Assembly: GCF_040812015.1 (NCBI RefSeq)
Contig: NZ_JBFNXJ010000009.1
Span: forward strand, 1-64,000
Reading direction: 5' to 3'
DNA length: 64,000 bases
From: Chitinivorax sp. PXF-14
Lineage (GTDB): Bacteria; Pseudomonadota; Gammaproteobacteria; Burkholderiales; SCOH01
The notes beneath the pieces were generated by a model that made no database searches, was not told the origin of the DNA, and was given only the letters and a program-made list of their open reading frames with translations. The position numbers and the translations under genes are program-made. Below are positions 8,990 to 17,308 of this stretch, in pieces. The number at the start of each line of letters is the position of its first letter. Positions within the stretch are counted from its first letter, which is position 1.

Positions 8990-10283
8990 GATCGAGAACA
9001 TATAGCCCGGCCCAACGGTGATGCCGCGCGCCAGGGCCTTCTGGTAGAGCTTCATGCCGTCGACCTGTGGCGGCAGCTCCACCCACAGCACGTAGCTACC
9101 CTCGGGGCTGGACAGGCGCCGTCGGGAAAGACACGGCTGACCGTGTGGCGCATCAGCTTGGCCTGTGCTTGCGCAGACGCCGCAGGTGGTGCTCGTAGCC
9201 AGCGCGCGCCATGAACTCGGCGATGGCGAGTTGCGGGATGGAGGCGGTCGTCAGCGTGTTCAGAAATTTCAGCCTCTCGACCTTGTCGCGGTACCGGCCT
9301 GGCAGCGCCCAGCCAATGCGATAGACCGCGGTCAGCGTTTTTGAAAACGACGAGCAATGCAGCACCAGCCCCTTGCGGTCATAGGCCTTGAGCGTGCTCG
9401 GCGGCACGTCGCCGTAATAGAGCTCGTTATAGACCCCGTTCTCGATGATGGGGATGTCGAGCTCCGTTACCGTTGCCATCAGCGCCTGTTTGCGCTCGCC
9501 GGTCATGCGGTAGCCGAGCGGATTCTGGAAGTTGGGCATCACCGTGCAGGCGGCAATGGGCAGCTCGCGCGCGAACGAGGCCAACACATCCACGTCGATA
9601 CCACGGATCGGGTCGGTGGGCACCTCGACAACCGTCATGCCCATGCGCCCGATCGCGTGCAGCATGGCGTAGAAGGTAGGCGATTCCACCGCGATGATGT
9701 CGCCCGGCTTGGCCACTGCCTGCAGGCACAGGTTGATCGCCTCGGTGGCGCCAACCGTGACGATGACCTCGGATGGGTCGACGAGCAGGCCATGTTCCAG
9801 ATGCCGCCGCACGATCTGACGGATCAGCTTGGGGTGCCCCGGTGGCAGGCCGTTTCTGAGCTCATGGCGCGAGGCCTCCTTGCCGGCTTCGAAGGAATAG
9901 TGGTTGAACTTGTCGAAAGGGAAGCCGGCGGCATCGGGATAGGGTAAGCCTAGCGGTACCGCATCGTCCACCGCGATCGAGCGCAGCGTCGACAACACCA
10001 GGCGGCTGACATCGACCGAGGCCGAAATGGCGATTGGGCACGGGTGATCGAGCACATCGGGGGACTTGGTGTCACGCCGCAGGCTGACGAAGAAGCCCGA
10101 TTGCGGCCGGCTTTCGACCAGCCCCCGGCTTTCCAGCAGCAGATAAGCGCGAACAACCGTGGCGATACTGATATTCCGGCTGCGGCTGGTCTCGCGAATC
10201 GACTGCAGACGCTCGCCTTCGCGATACACCCCCTTGCGGATCTGCTGTTCGATGTCTCCGGCGAGCTTCTCGTAGAGCTTCAT
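8879..10283 (-). pseudogene. MocR/PdxR-type GntR regulator, frameshifted twice
   Basis: The protein starts at ATG 10283 (GGAG 7 bases before it) with a GntR winged helix (MKLYEKLAGDIEQQIRKGVY; QSIRETSRSRNISIATVVRA). It continues as a fold-type I aminotransferase-like domain with VTVGATEAINLCLQ, PNFQNPLGYRM and the PLP lysine in SSFSKTL. The frame leaves homology at about 9160 (HHLRRLRK). It resumes in another frame as AQAKLMRHTVSRVFPDG (about 9115-9160), then in a third frame from about 9100 (SPEGSYVLWVELPPQVDG) to the stop at 8879. At least two indels therefore separate three in-order pieces of one roughly 465-residue gene. Sequencing error is the alternative, but the pseudogene-rich surroundings favour real decay. 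Confidence 0.8.
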
Positions 10284-10363
10284 GCTCAGCTCCGTTGAAG
10301 TGGGGATGGTGTATGCATGCCGCCGCAACGTACAAATGGCGGCTTGCAGCGTCAGGGGCCTAG

Positions 10364-10693
10364 CTGTACCAGGACAGGGTCAGGGCCGGCAGCACCGGTG
10401 GCGGCTTCCTGCACGGCTGGTTTCCCAAACCCGGAAACAGCGAGCCGCTGGAGAAACTGTCTTATGTGAAGCCGCTCCAGCCCTGGCAATGGACGATCAG
10501 CACGGGCATCGACATCGACGACGTGGAGCGGGCCTTTTGGCATAACGCCATGCTGCTGGGCTGCATCGCCACCGGCTTGCTTGCGCTGATCGTGACGTTG
10601 GTGTGGGCAATCAGCCGCACCATTCTGCGCCAGCTCGGTGGCGAGCCGGGCTATGCGGGGGTGGCTAACCACAAGCATTGCGCTAGAAATTGA
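10364..10693 (+). pseudogene. Fragment of a Cache-domain methyl-accepting chemotaxis protein
   Basis: Reading from just after a stop at 10361, the frame gives the end of a single-Cache sensor domain (GGGFLHGWFPKPGN, KLSYVKPLQPWQW, STGIDIDDVERAFW). A membrane helix follows (AMLLGCIATGLLALIVTLVW) and then the receptor-type sequence SRTILRQLGGEP. Homology ends abruptly after about residue 95 with ten unrelated residues and a stop. Both the start of the sensor and the whole HAMP and signalling region are missing. This is a piece of a chemoreceptor gene left by deletion or rearrangement, and it begins only 80 bases from the start of the broken MocR gene. Confidence 0.7.
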
Positions 10694-11303
10694 AGTGACG
10701 CGCCCCCAGCAGCTTCTGCAGCTTCGCCAGCGGGCGGTAAATCATTGCCGGTGGCAGGCGCAGGCCGAACACGCGCAGATCGATCAATTCGGTGATGAAG
10801 CCATGAACCGGCCGGGTATCGACATACGCAAAATTGCAGCGCATGCCGAGATTGGCCAGCAATCCGCGTACCTTGAGTGGATAGCCTGCCGCCTGCAGCC
10901 GCCGGGCCACGGCGTCGACATCATCGACCAGATAGCCGAGATGCTGAATGGCATAGCAGCCGCCCTCCGCCAGGCTGTTGCGATACCAGTTGGTGTTGCG
11001 CCCCGGCTCCAGTAGCTCGATTTCGACTCCATCCCGGTAAGCCATGGCCAGCTTGCCGGCCATGGCATGCAGGATGCCCTCTTCCCGCCAGAATCGCGGT
11101 GTGCCGCCGGCCACGAAGAATCGTTCCATTCCCTGCCGCTCCAGCTCGGTCGCTGCCGCGTCGACATCCGGCACCAACACGCCCAGCTGATGCACCGGGG
11201 GCAGGCCGAATTGCCGGCCAAACCCGGCGGCCAGCGCCTGTACCCGCTGATGGAAGCCCGGAGCCCGCCACGGCAGGTCCGCGAAATTGCATTCACTCAT
11301 CAT
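10683..11303 (-). CDS. VOC-superfamily (glyoxalase/dioxygenase fold) protein
   Basis: This 206-residue protein has two betaalphabetabetabeta-like halves, as in vicinal oxygen chelate proteins. The first is around VHQLGVLVPDVDAAATELE (37-55) and the second around IQHLGYLVDDVDAVARRLQ (119-137). Candidate metal ligands are His38 and Glu95 (EIELLEPG) in the first half and His121 and Glu172 (ITELIDL) in the second. The substrate is unknown. The longer open frame upstream is a shadow of the neighbouring gene. The start is one of two adjacent ATGs (11303 or 11300) behind GAGGGG. It follows the propeller protein gene by 17 bases on the same strand, so the two are probably co-transcribed. Confidence 0.75.
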   Translation of the reverse strand: MMSECNFADLPWRAPGFHQRVQALAAGFGRQFGLPPVHQLGVLVPDVDAAATELERQGMERFFVAGGTPRFWREEGILHAMAGKLAMAYRDGVEIELLEPGRNTNWYRNSLAEGGCYAIQHLGYLVDDVDAVARRLQAAGYPLKVRGLLANLGMRCNFAYVDTRPVHGFITELIDLRVFGLRLPPAMIYRPLAKLQKLLGARHFNF

Positions 11304-11320
11304 CCGCCCCTCAGTCAACG

Positions 11321-13129
11321 TCAAAGGTGCTTGGCCATGCCGCTGGTTTGGCCCTGCGCTTGCGCGGCCGGCTCGCCATCGGGATAGAGGCAGATGAACG
11401 ACGCCAGCCCTCCCTCGATGCCGTAGGCCGGCAGGTTCGAGGAGCTGGAGCAGATCCCGCCGTCCCTGGCGAAGACCAGGTCGCGCAGCCAGGTCACGCG
11501 GGTTGGCATCGGATAGGTGACGAACGTCTTGCTGCGCGGGTCGAAGCGGAACACGCGATCGGACATATTGGACGTGACCCAGACGTCGCCGGTTTTCGGG
11601 TGAATGTTCAGCGCGTAGGGCACCTCGTATTCGTTGTGTGCCAGCAGCGGCAGCTTGTAACTCTCGAACTTGTGGCTGCGGGTGTCGAATTTCATCACAC
11701 CGCTGTCGTCGAATGCCGGTATCCACAGATTGCCCTGCGCGTCGAAACGCAAGCGGCGCGGGCCTTTGAGCGGGGTGTCGAATTCGGTGATGTCGAAGGT
11801 CTTTGGATCGATACGGCCAATCTTGTGTCCATACAGCTTGGCGTACCAGATCGAGCCATCCAGCGGGTTGACGTCGATACCGTAAGGGAAATTGAACGCC
11901 TCGCGGCCGACATTGGCCCATTTGTGATGGCTGATCGTCAGCTGGTAGTTTTGCTTCGGGAAATAGCTGAGCGCCTTCAGCGCGTAAGGGAAGGTGTAAT
12001 CCGTCACCGCTTGCCAGAAGCCACCGTGCGGCAAGACAATAACCTTGAACTGCTCGGTCTTCGGGTCGAAACGCGCCACCTCGTTGGTCGCGGTGATGGT
12101 GAACCAGACCATGCCCTGCTGATCGATACGCACCGTGTGGGGATAGAGGTGTTTGAAGCCCAGGTCATAACGCTTGAATTGTTTGGTGGCCGGGTCGAAC
12201 GACATCAGGCTCGACGACAGCGCGTTGGTGATCCAGAAGCGGCCATCCTTGCCCTGGGCCATGCTGTGCGGGCCGTGCTTGCCGGAGAACACGCCGATGG
12301 GCAGCTGAAAACCGGCGAACATGCCACCTTCGGGCAGATCGACATCGGGCAGCCTGTATTGATTGATCGCCCCGGTGTTGCGATCCAGATGCCAGATCAC
12401 ATCGTTGCCTTCATCCGAGCCGTACAACTGGTCGTCCCCGCCCACATCGGTGTCGTGGATGAAGCTGTGGGCGTCGCCCACCACCCATTCCTTGATTTTT
12501 GCCGATGCGATCACCGGGCTGACATCATGCTGTTCCACGGCCTTGACCGGCTTGCCCTGAAAACTCGCGCTCAGGGTCTTGGCGATGTCGTCGGCCTCCT
12601 GATTGGTGAGAATCGAGAAATAGCCTTCCATGCGGCGCACCGTGGCCCGCCAGGCATCCAGATCCTTGCTGCCGCGCGTCAGTTCGTTACCGACCTGGTG
12701 GCAGTAATTGCACTGGCTGATGAACGCGCTGCGGCTATCGTGACTGGCCCACTGCACGGTGGCCAGATGGGCCGAGGCCGGCAGGCTGGCGGACAATTCG
12801 GCCGCCACGCTGTGCCGGCTCATGGCGAAGGACTGCTGGCTGCGCCCATCGGCCACCAGCTCCAGTTCGCGGCTTTCATCCCGGAAATACGGCGCCCGCG
12901 CACGCAGCGTGAGCTTGCCGGCAAAATCCACGCGCAGCACGAAGTTGCCCGTGGCGTCGCTATACACGGTGTCACGGCGTTTCTGCTGCGGGTCGAAGGC
13001 GGTGACCATCGCGCCGGCCAGCGGCTTGCCGTCCACGGTCTTCACCTGCCCTTGCACCACCCCGCCCTGCGCCGTGGCTGACAGCAGCACCAGCGCCAGG
13101 CAAGGCCACCCGATTGTCTGTGTGTTCAT
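11321..13129 (-). CDS. Secreted haem-containing Vgb-like propeller protein
   Basis: This 602-residue protein has a signal peptide (hydrophobic core LALVLLSATA). It has three parts: a carboxypeptidase-regulatory-like beta-sandwich (about 24-105; VVQGQVKTVDGKPLAGAMVTAF), a cytochrome-c-like segment with one haem motif CNYCH (140-144), and a virginiamycin-B-lyase-like beta-propeller (about 215-595). The propeller repeats follow the pattern DGRFWITN, QGMVWFTI, DGSIWYAK, QGNLWIPA and TGDVWVTS. It should be periplasmic. The combination suggests a redox or substrate-processing enzyme rather than antibiotic lyase activity, and the function is not known to me. GAGGGACATC precedes the ATG. It lies in a minus-strand group with an SDR remnant and a VOC gene, divergent from an AraC regulator. 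Confidence 0.75.
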   Translation of the reverse strand: MNTQTIGWPCLALVLLSATAQGGVVQGQVKTVDGKPLAGAMVTAFDPQQKRRDTVYSDATGNFVLRVDFAGKLTLRARAPYFRDESRELELVADGRSQQSFAMSRHSVAAELSASLPASAHLATVQWASHDSRSAFISQCNYCHQVGNELTRGSKDLDAWRATVRRMEGYFSILTNQEADDIAKTLSASFQGKPVKAVEQHDVSPVIASAKIKEWVVGDAHSFIHDTDVGGDDQLYGSDEGNDVIWHLDRNTGAINQYRLPDVDLPEGGMFAGFQLPIGVFSGKHGPHSMAQGKDGRFWITNALSSSLMSFDPATKQFKRYDLGFKHLYPHTVRIDQQGMVWFTITATNEVARFDPKTEQFKVIVLPHGGFWQAVTDYTFPYALKALSYFPKQNYQLTISHHKWANVGREAFNFPYGIDVNPLDGSIWYAKLYGHKIGRIDPKTFDITEFDTPLKGPRRLRFDAQGNLWIPAFDDSGVMKFDTRSHKFESYKLPLLAHNEYEVPYALNIHPKTGDVWVTSNMSDRVFRFDPRSKTFVTYPMPTRVTWLRDLVFARDGGICSSSSNLPAYGIEGGLASFICLYPDGEPAAQAQGQTSGMAKHL

Positions 13130-13149
13130 GATGTCCCTCTCCCCTACCC

Positions 13150-13452
13150 TCAGATAAAACCGATGTTTTTTGACTGACGAATCGTCACGCGCCGCGGCAA
13201 CCCTGGCACCAGACGTTTGGCGTAATCACTCAGCCGCACGAACGGGCCGGCCATGAGCAGATCGCGGCCCTGCGTGGCACGGCAGCCGAACACGTCGATC
13301 TCGGCGCACAGCGCGGCCAGTCTGGCCGCATCGAGATCCACGGCAATGATGTGCGCGCCACACCGGGCAAACGCCAGCGCGGTTGCCCGGCCAATGCCGG
13401 TGGCCCCACCGGTGATCAGCGCCGGCTGGTTGCTGACGGCAACGCTGCTCAT
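13150..13452 (-). pseudogene. Short-chain dehydrogenase/reductase with large internal deletion
   Basis: The frame encodes only 100 residues against about 250 for the family. The first 52 residues are a clear SDR Rossmann start, with TGGATGIG (14-21), beta-strand 2 ending in AVDLDAARL and Asp39 in the position that favours NAD. The sequence then jumps at about DVFGCRAT into what looks like an SDR C-terminal tail ending in IRQSKNIGFI. The catalytic Ser-Tyr-x3-Lys region is absent. AAGGA lies 7 bases before ATG 13452, so the translation signals are intact. It looks like the remainder of a dehydrogenase that once belonged to the same operon as the propeller and VOC genes. Confidence 0.65.
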
Positions 13453-13581
13453 GGCTGCTTCCTTGTCGGTATGAGCATGCGGGACATCATCGCAAGCCTT
13501 GCCGCGCCAAAGTTGACAATGGGCGCCAATTAGTTGGCATAATCCGCCAATCTGCACGATTGAAGTATCGCTTGCCCCAAC

Positions 13582-14631
13582 ATGAAGCGCTTGCATGACA
13601 ATTCGTCAGAACCCGCCGGGCCGTGGGTCAGAAGTGGCGTGCTGGCATATGCGCCGCAACTGGTGCAGGCGCTCGGTGGCGATCCGCAACAGGTCTGTGC
13701 CGCAGCCGGGCTGAGTCAGGCCGTGATCGAAGCCGAAGAGATACCGGTACGCTTCAATCAGGTGGTGCAGTTTTTCGATCTGGCCGCCCGTTTCTGTGCC
13801 ACGCCGGATTTCGGCCTGCGGCTATCCGAGCGCCAGACGCTGGCCGTGCTCGGGCCGCTCTGGCCGCTGATACAGAATGCGCCGACGGTAAAACAGATGC
13901 TGCTCGACCTGAAGCAATATAGCTCGCTGCATTCGCGCGGGCTCGGTGGCGATCTGGTCGGCATGGGCGACGGGCTGCGGTTGTCCTACCACCTGGTCGA
14001 TGCCGGGCAGATCGACGACCGCCAAACCATCGAACTCGGCCTGGCGCTGCTGTGCAACGAACTGCGGCGCCACGCGCCCAAGGGCTGGCAACCGCTGGCA
14101 GTGCAACTGCGCTATCGCCCCCCTGCCAGCCAGGAACGTTACCGCCGCGCGTTCGGGCCGAATCTGGCATTCAATCAGGACGTCAACGCCATCACCATTG
14201 ACCTGGCGCTGCTGGACTACCCACTCAAAGCCGCGCGTGCGCCGCACCACCAGGTCGTGTCAGAACTGCTGCGCCAGCAGCAAAATCAGTTGCCCGACGA
14301 CATCGGACGCTCGGTCAGCACCGTGGTGCGCACACTGATTCCGCTTGGTAACTGTACCCTGGCGCAAGTCACGCAACGGCTGGCCCTGTCCGAGCGCACG
14401 CTGCAACGCCGCCTGCAGGCCGCCGGGCTCACTTTCGCCGGTATCCACGATCAGGTGCGGGCCGATCTGGCACTGAAATACCTGCTGCAATCCACGCTCA
14501 AATCAGCGGAAATTGCCGACATCCTCGGCTACGCCGACCTGACCGCGCTAAGCCGCTCGTTTCGCCGCTGGCACGGCGTATCGATGCGTGAAGCAAAAAA
14601 GCAGCCGCACCGGGAATCCATGACGATATAG
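13582..14631 (+). CDS. AraC family regulator with N-terminal ligand-binding domain
   Basis: This 349-residue regulator has an N-terminal effector domain (about 15-205; VLAYAPQLVQALGGDPQQVCAAAGL is typical of its start). A C-terminal double HTH spans about 255-340, with LAQVTQRLALSERTLQRRLQAAGLTF for the first helix-turn-helix and SAEIADILGYADLTALSRSFRRWHG for the second. This N-terminal type is common in regulators of lipid, aromatic and alcohol catabolism. It diverges from the SDR remnant, propeller and VOC genes, with the start codons 129 bases apart, and most likely controls them. Confidence 0.9.
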   Translation: MKRLHDNSSEPAGPWVRSGVLAYAPQLVQALGGDPQQVCAAAGLSQAVIEAEEIPVRFNQVVQFFDLAARFCATPDFGLRLSERQTLAVLGPLWPLIQNAPTVKQMLLDLKQYSSLHSRGLGGDLVGMGDGLRLSYHLVDAGQIDDRQTIELGLALLCNELRRHAPKGWQPLAVQLRYRPPASQERYRRAFGPNLAFNQDVNAITIDLALLDYPLKAARAPHHQVVSELLRQQQNQLPDDIGRSVSTVVRTLIPLGNCTLAQVTQRLALSERTLQRRLQAAGLTFAGIHDQVRADLALKYLLQSTLKSAEIADILGYADLTALSRSFRRWHGVSMREAKKQPHRESMTI

Positions 14632-14841
14632 GTGGGATGGGTGTGCAGTGGGAACATCGTCGCCGGTGGCAAGTCGCACCATGCCGCCGTTCAGCACCGG
14701 CAGCGCGGCTCTGCCGGCGCACGAGGCTTCAGCAGCGACCAGACGACAGGACTGACATGGGGGTACGCGGAACACAAGAAAGGATGCACACCAGGTTGGT
14801 GCCAAACGGCGACATTACACAAGGATTGCATCTGAAAGACC

Positions 14842-14917
14842 TGGCGCGCCCGGCGCGAGTCGAACGCGCGACCTTTGGCTTCGGAGGCCAACACTCTATC
14901 CACTGAGCTACGGGCGC
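14842..14917 (-). tRNA. tRNA-Arg (CCG)
   Basis: Read on the minus strand, a full cloverleaf is present. The 7-bp acceptor is GCGCCCG/CGGGCGC, the D arm is GCTC...GAGT, and the anticodon stem TTGGC/GCCAA has loop CTCCGAA, giving anticodon CCG for CGG codons. The T arm is GCGCG-TTCGACT-CGCGC, followed by discriminator G and an encoded CCA. It is 76 nt long and single, with no other tRNA nearby. Confidence 0.95.
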
Positions 14918-14957
14918 CAGAACGTGAGCCAGGACGGCCCACGCGAAAGAGGGCGTA

Positions 14958-14986
14958 AGAATAGCGTTTTTTTGCAGGGGAGTCTA
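14958..14986 (-). promoter_or_regulatory. Promoter for tRNA-Arg
   Basis: On the minus strand TAGACT (-35, 14981-14986), a 17-base spacer and TATTCT (-10, 14958-14963) are followed by a C-rich discriminator region. The tRNA 5' end lies 40 bases downstream of the -10. The GC-rich discriminator is typical of growth-rate-controlled stable-RNA promoters. Confidence 0.5.
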
Positions 14987-15016
14987 TGCCGGGGTGCTTG
15001 GGCGCGGAAATGCCGG

Positions 15017-15022
15017 TATAAT
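15017..15022 (+). promoter_or_regulatory. -10 element of the cytochrome c gene
   Basis: A perfect TATAAT lies 45 bases before the cytochrome ATG. The best -35 is poor (TGCTTG at 14995-15000, spacing 16), so the promoter may depend on an activator. It is arranged back to back with the tRNA-Arg promoter. Confidence 0.5.
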
Positions 15023-15066
15023 CCACCCATTTTTGTTCGCGGATTTTCGTTGAGGGACGGATAGAC

Positions 15067-15807
15067 ATGAGCAGCAATTCGCCGAAGAACTTGATTGGCA
15101 TCGTAGTGGCCGCATTTGCGGTCCCGGTCATTTCCATTTATCTGCTGGTCAAGCTGGTGAGCAGCGTCAGCACGGGCAGCCCGAATACCGCCGATCTGGC
15201 GATGTCGAACGAAGCCGTGACTGCGCGCATCCAGCCGGTTGGCATCTCCAAGGCCAGCATTCCGGTTGCGCCGGGCGCTCGCAGCGGCGAACAGGTATTT
15301 ACCGCCATCTGTACGACCTGTCACGCCACTGGCGCGGCTGGCGCACCCAAGGTTGGTGACAACGGCGCCTGGGCACCGCGCATCACCAAGGGCTTCCAGA
15401 CCCTGATCGAGCATGCGACCAAGGGCTTCAACGCAATGCCGGCCCGCGGTGGTTCGCCTGACCTGACCGATGACGAAGTCGCTCGCGCGATCGCCTACAT
15501 GGCCAACAAGTCGGGTGGCAGCTTCACCGAGCCCAAGGCAGCTGCGGGTGGCGCGGACAAGGTCGACCCGGCCAAGGGCAAGGAAATCTACGGCTCGGTT
15601 TGCGTGGCTTGCCACGGCACCGGCGCTGCCGGCGCACCGAAATTCGGCGACAAGGCTGCCTGGGCACCGCGTATCGGCAAGGGCCTCGATGCACTGGTTG
15701 CCAGCGCGACCAAGGGCCTCAACGCGATGCCGCCCAAGGGTGGCTATAGCGGCTCCGATGCGGAATTCCGCTCGGCAATCGAATACATGGTCAACTCGTC
15801 CAAGTAA
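15067..15807 (+). CDS. Membrane-anchored tandem di-haem cytochrome c5-type protein
   Basis: This 246-residue protein has an uncleaved-looking N-terminal anchor (about 9-33) followed by two homologous c5-like domains. The first has haem motif CTTCH (82-86) and probable axial Met124 (NAMPARGG). The second has CVACH (179-183) and Met221 (NAMPPKGG). Both share the block GAAGAPK-GD--AWAPRI-KG, so the gene arose by internal duplication. It should be a periplasmic electron carrier tethered to the inner membrane, feeding a terminal oxidase or reductase. A bidirectional rho-independent terminator follows 23 bases after the stop. Confidence 0.92.
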   Translation: MSSNSPKNLIGIVVAAFAVPVISIYLLVKLVSSVSTGSPNTADLAMSNEAVTARIQPVGISKASIPVAPGARSGEQVFTAICTTCHATGAAGAPKVGDNGAWAPRITKGFQTLIEHATKGFNAMPARGGSPDLTDDEVARAIAYMANKSGGSFTEPKAAAGGADKVDPAKGKEIYGSVCVACHGTGAAGAPKFGDKAAWAPRIGKGLDALVASATKGLNAMPPKGGYSGSDAEFRSAIEYMVNSSK

Positions 15808-15830
15808 GCGAGCATCAATCAAACAAAAAA

Positions 15831-15848
15831 GCGCGGACATCTCCGCGC
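15831..15848. terminator. Bidirectional rho-independent terminator
   Basis: A 7-bp stem (GCGCGGA / TCCGCGC) with a 4-base loop is flanked by AAAAAA on the left and TTTTTT on the right. It can therefore stop both the cytochrome transcript (+) and the convergent TorT-like gene transcript (-). Confidence 0.9.
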
Positions 15849-15871
15849 TTTTTTGTTGCCCGCTTGCCCCG

Positions 15872-17047
15872 TCACTTGGCGTCGCGCGGCCGATAGGACA
15901 GCACAGGCTTGTAGTCGTCGGGGGCCACGGACGAGTCAAAATCGTATCCGGCGTAGTTGTCCTGGCTGACCAGGCCAAGCTTGATCAGAATGCTGTGCGG
16001 CAGCTCCGTGTTGCGTTTTTCCAGGAAGTTGACCACCGTATTGATTGCGACACGGGCCTGGCTCACGCCCTTGGTGTCCGATGCCGCGTAGATGTCGCCG
16101 CTACGCACCAGCCCGGCTATCTCGCGCGTCAAATCATAGGCCACGATGCGGACCTTGCCGCTGAGGCCAGCGTCCTTCAGGGGGCGTACCACGGCCGGTG
16201 CGCAGCCGGTGCAGCCCAGGATGTAATCTAGCTTGTCGCCATGCTGCGTCAGCAGCTGGGTGGCCAGTTGCGTCTGCAGGGCACTGCCGCTGTCGCCGTA
16301 CTTGATGTCGAGAATGTTGATCTTGATCGGCGCACGCCTGGCCGTCTGGCGCGTCCCCTCGACCTCCCCCTTCACCCACCCGGCATCGGCAGGCCCCGGC
16401 AGCAGGGCGATATTGATGGATTTCAGGCCACGCTTTTGCGCATCGTTGATCACCCAGCGCGTGGTCTCGAAGCCCATGCTGGTCAGCGAGGTGGTGATCT
16501 TGACCGTCAGGTCATCGCTGGAGCTGTCGTTCGCCAGCTCGAAAACCGGAATGCCTTGCGCACGTGCCTTGGCGATCGATGGATTGTTGGCCGTCATGCT
16601 GATCGGCGACAACACGATGGCGTCGTATTTGGCCGCAATCGCCTCGTCCATCTTGCGCAGTTGCCCGGCCAGATCGTCATACCCCGTCGCAGGCAGGATG
16701 TCGGCCGCCACGCCCAGGCGCTGCGCCTCGGTCATCACACCGTAGCTGCAGCCGACCCAATAGGGGTCCTTCAAGTGCGGGAATAGGAAGGCAATGCGCC
16801 ACGGCCTGCTGGCCGGCTCGGCCATCGTGTAGTAACCCGGCACGACGCGGCCGCTTGCCAAGGCATCGTCTGCCGAGCCATTCGGCTTGAGCGGCGGAAA
16901 GATGGAATAGACAGGAATCGGCTTGAAAACGATCGGTGCCGAAGCGGTTTGCGCGACACCAGACAAGGATACCGTGCCCAGCGCCAGGCCCAGCGCCCAC
17001 CTTTCAATCAGTTGCCCCACCGCTTTACCCACCGAAATCCCCGCCAC
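15872..17047 (-). CDS. TorT-like periplasmic substrate-binding protein
   Basis: This 391-residue protein has an N-terminal export signal (GLALGTVSLSGVAQTASA) and a periplasmic-binding-protein type 1 fold. Key segments are IAFLFPHLKDPYWVGCSYGVMTEAQRLGV, KYDAIVLSPIS, IVAYDLT and GDIYAASDTKGVSQARVAI. The DPYW region and overall pattern resemble TorT, the TMAO sensor partner of the TorS histidine kinase. No torS, torR or TMAO reductase gene is in the window, so it may serve a different receptor or a ribose-type ABC system. It converges on the cytochrome gene and shares its terminator. The TorT label is family-level only. Confidence 0.7.
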   Translation of the reverse strand: MAGISVGKAVGQLIERWALGLALGTVSLSGVAQTASAPIVFKPIPVYSIFPPLKPNGSADDALASGRVVPGYYTMAEPASRPWRIAFLFPHLKDPYWVGCSYGVMTEAQRLGVAADILPATGYDDLAGQLRKMDEAIAAKYDAIVLSPISMTANNPSIAKARAQGIPVFELANDSSSDDLTVKITTSLTSMGFETTRWVINDAQKRGLKSINIALLPGPADAGWVKGEVEGTRQTARRAPIKINILDIKYGDSGSALQTQLATQLLTQHGDKLDYILGCTGCAPAVVRPLKDAGLSGKVRIVAYDLTREIAGLVRSGDIYAASDTKGVSQARVAINTVVNFLEKRNTELPHSILIKLGLVSQDNYAGYDFDSSVAPDDYKPVLSYRPRDAK

Positions 17048-17308
17048 CAGTCGGTTTCCGAGCTTTCAGTGTATGTCGCGATAGCCCCTTACTCAACCGA
17101 TAGGAGAAATTAATTACCTCTCACCAAGGCGGCGAATCAACTGCAGCCAGCCTTGAGTTAGCAGGTATTGGTGAACCGCCCACGGCAATGCCGCCCCAGC
17201 GCGCCAGTCAGAGGCGCTCGCAGGCCCGATACAGGATCGCCAGCCGTTGCCGGCTTTGACGAGGTGGTGCAGGCGCAGAGCCCGCGTGGATGGGCCATGG
17301 GCCTTGAT

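Noticed and set aside
10877-13081. Open frame of 734 codons on the + strand
   Set aside because: It is antisense to the propeller and VOC genes, is rich in Arg/Pro/His/Val typical of an antisense frame in GC-rich DNA, and shows no domain or start signal.
15872-17047. A complete TMAO sensing system
   Set aside because: Only the TorT-like binding protein is present; neither a TorS-type kinase, TorR nor a reductase is nearby, so pathway-level assignment was not made.
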